A DNA stretch of 5,674 bases from Actinomycetes bacterium (GTDB lineage: Bacteria; Actinomycetota; Acidimicrobiia; Acidimicrobiales; Microtrichaceae), in the NCBI GenBank assembly GCA_023423215.1, contig JAFAFZ010000147.1, positions 1 through 5,674 on the forward strand, read 5' to 3'. Shown here piece after piece: positions 4,855-5,674 of the stretch; position 1 is the stretch's first letter, and each line of letters opens with the position of its first letter. Both the position numbers and the translations under genes were made by a program. The notes under the pieces are model-generated. The model searched no databases and had not been told where the DNA came from. It saw only the letters and a program-made list of their open reading frames with translations.

Positions 4855-5674
4855 GTGAGCTGGCCCACGTGGTACGAGGCGGCGATCGCCGCGAGCGCGA
4901 GCCTGGTGCTCGCATGGGCGCTGCGGCGGTGGCGGCCACGGGCTCGCTGGTCCACGGCGATCGTGCCGGGCGCACGGGAGTTCGCGCTGGTGGCCGGGCT
5001 CTACTCGATCTGGCGCATCGCCCGGCAGCTGCCGCTCGACCACGAGCAGGGCGCCATCGAGCGGGCGTACCGGATCGTCGACTGGGAGCAGCGCCTGCAC
5101 CTGCCGACCGAGCTGGCCCTGCAGCAGTTCGTGCTCGCCCACGACTGGCTCGCCCGCGCGACCAACAGCTACTACGCACTGCTGCACGTGCCCGCGCTGC
5201 TGATCTTCCTGGTCTGGTTGTTCGTGCGCCACCGCGACCAGTACCCGCACTGGCGCAACGGCCTCGTGCTGCTCACCGCCTGCTGCCTGGTGATCCGGTT
5301 CGTGCGGGTCGCGCCGCCCCGGTTCCTTCCCGAGCTCGGCTACATCGACCTGGCGACGCGCTACGGCATGGACCTGTACGGACCGGTGGGCACCGGCGTC
5401 TCGGACCAGTTCGCCGCGATGCCGTCGATCCACGTCGGGTGGGCGGCGGTCGTCTCCTTCGGCGTGTTCATGGTGGCCACGAGCGTCTGGCGGTGGCTGG
5501 TGCTGCTGCACGTGGTCGTCACCATGTTCGTGGTCTCGGCGAGCGGCAACCACTGGTGGCTCGACGGCGTCGTGGCGATCGTCCTGCTGGCGCTCTGCCT
5601 GGCGGTCGACACCCGGGTGCGCCGTCTGCGAGCACGTCGGATGGGCGACCTCGACGGTGCCGACGGGCTTGAGG
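4855..5674 (+). CDS. PAP2-like (AUR1/inositol phosphorylceramide synthase-type) membrane phosphatase/transferase, cut by window end
   Basis: The first 273 codons of a multi-pass membrane protein; the frame is still open at the right edge. Hydrophobic segments lie near residues 9-23, 43-56, 106-125, 134-147, 195-228 and 236-252. The PAP2 catalytic motifs are recognisable: PSIH with H193 in AAMPSIHVGW (187-196), and SGNHWWLD with H233 and D237; the first motif is reduced to R148, R151 and R156 around VAPPR, as in PAP2_3/AUR1-like members. The segment IVDWEQRLHLPTE (74-86) also fits that subgroup. Expected role is removal or transfer of a phosphate-containing lipid head group at the membrane through a histidine intermediate; substrate unknown. 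The GTG at 4855 begins the hydrophobic N-terminus directly but has only AGG 10 bases upstream; an in-frame ATG at 4810 would add 15 residues. It is divergent from the HDxxH gene. The C-terminal tail is charged and probably nearly complete. Confidence 0.85.
   Translation, partial: MSWPTWYEAAIAASASLVLAWALRRWRPRARWSTAIVPGAREFALVAGLYSIWRIARQLPLDHEQGAIERAYRIVDWEQRLHLPTELALQQFVLAHDWLARATNSYYALLHVPALLIFLVWLFVRHRDQYPHWRNGLVLLTACCLVIRFVRVAPPRFLPELGYIDLATRYGMDLYGPVGTGVSDQFAAMPSIHVGWAAVVSFGVFMVATSVWRWLVLLHVVVTMFVVSASGNHWWLDGVVAIVLLALCLAVDTRVRRLRARRMGDLDGADGLE

Noticed and set aside
4240..5553. Long minus-strand extension of the HDxxH gene upstream of 4737, reaching antisense across the PAP2-like gene
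   Set aside because: The sequence upstream of 4737 is low-complexity His/Arg/Pro-rich and antisense to a clear membrane enzyme; the GTG at 4737 begins the ordered part.
4746..5672. A 308-codon plus-strand open frame over the PAP2-like region
   Set aside because: It is in a different frame from the PAP2 motifs (PSIH, SGNHxxxD) and the membrane segments; its product is Arg/Ala/Pro-rich with no recognisable domain.

Overview
The window is very GC-rich DNA (G or C at nearly all third codon positions, frequent GTG starts, tight gene packing), which fits a high-GC actinobacterium. No gene names a genus. No tRNA, rRNA, CRISPR array, insertion sequence or phage gene was seen. I support nine protein genes: eight on the minus strand and one on the plus strand that runs off the right edge. 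There is no gene-free stretch above 300 bases.

Layout, left to right. (1) 8-574, minus: small zinc-ribbon-like protein with an acidic disordered tail. (2) 647-1225, minus: TetR-family regulator. (3) 1222-2178, minus: membrane di-iron fatty acid desaturase/hydroxylase, whose stop overlaps the TetR start by 4 bases (GTGA). A perfect 26-base palindrome at 2211-2236 overlaps its likely promoter. (4) 2245-2691, minus: SRPBCC (Bet v1/START-like) protein. (5) 2817-3248, minus: VOC-superfamily protein. (6) 3291-3725, minus: short AraC-type DNA-binding protein. (7) 3730-4185, minus: MarR-type regulator. Genes 7-6-5 read in that order as one compact transcription unit. (8) 4240-4737, minus: uncharacterised protein with an HDxxH motif. 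(9) 4855-right edge, plus: multi-pass PAP2-like phosphatase/transferase, divergent from gene 8.

Two modules stand out. The desaturase-TetR pair looks like a self-regulated membrane-lipid switch: the regulator is translated from the end of the desaturase message, and the palindrome is where a TetR dimer would be expected to bind and shut off both genes. The MarR-AraC-VOC operon looks like a small stress- or xenobiotic-response unit with two regulators and one small effector protein; an 11-pair RNA stem fills the gap between the AraC stop and the VOC ribosome binding site. Nothing here amounts to a demonstrably new system. The palindrome operator, the two-regulator operon with its intergenic stem, and the HDxxH protein are the parts most worth a second look.
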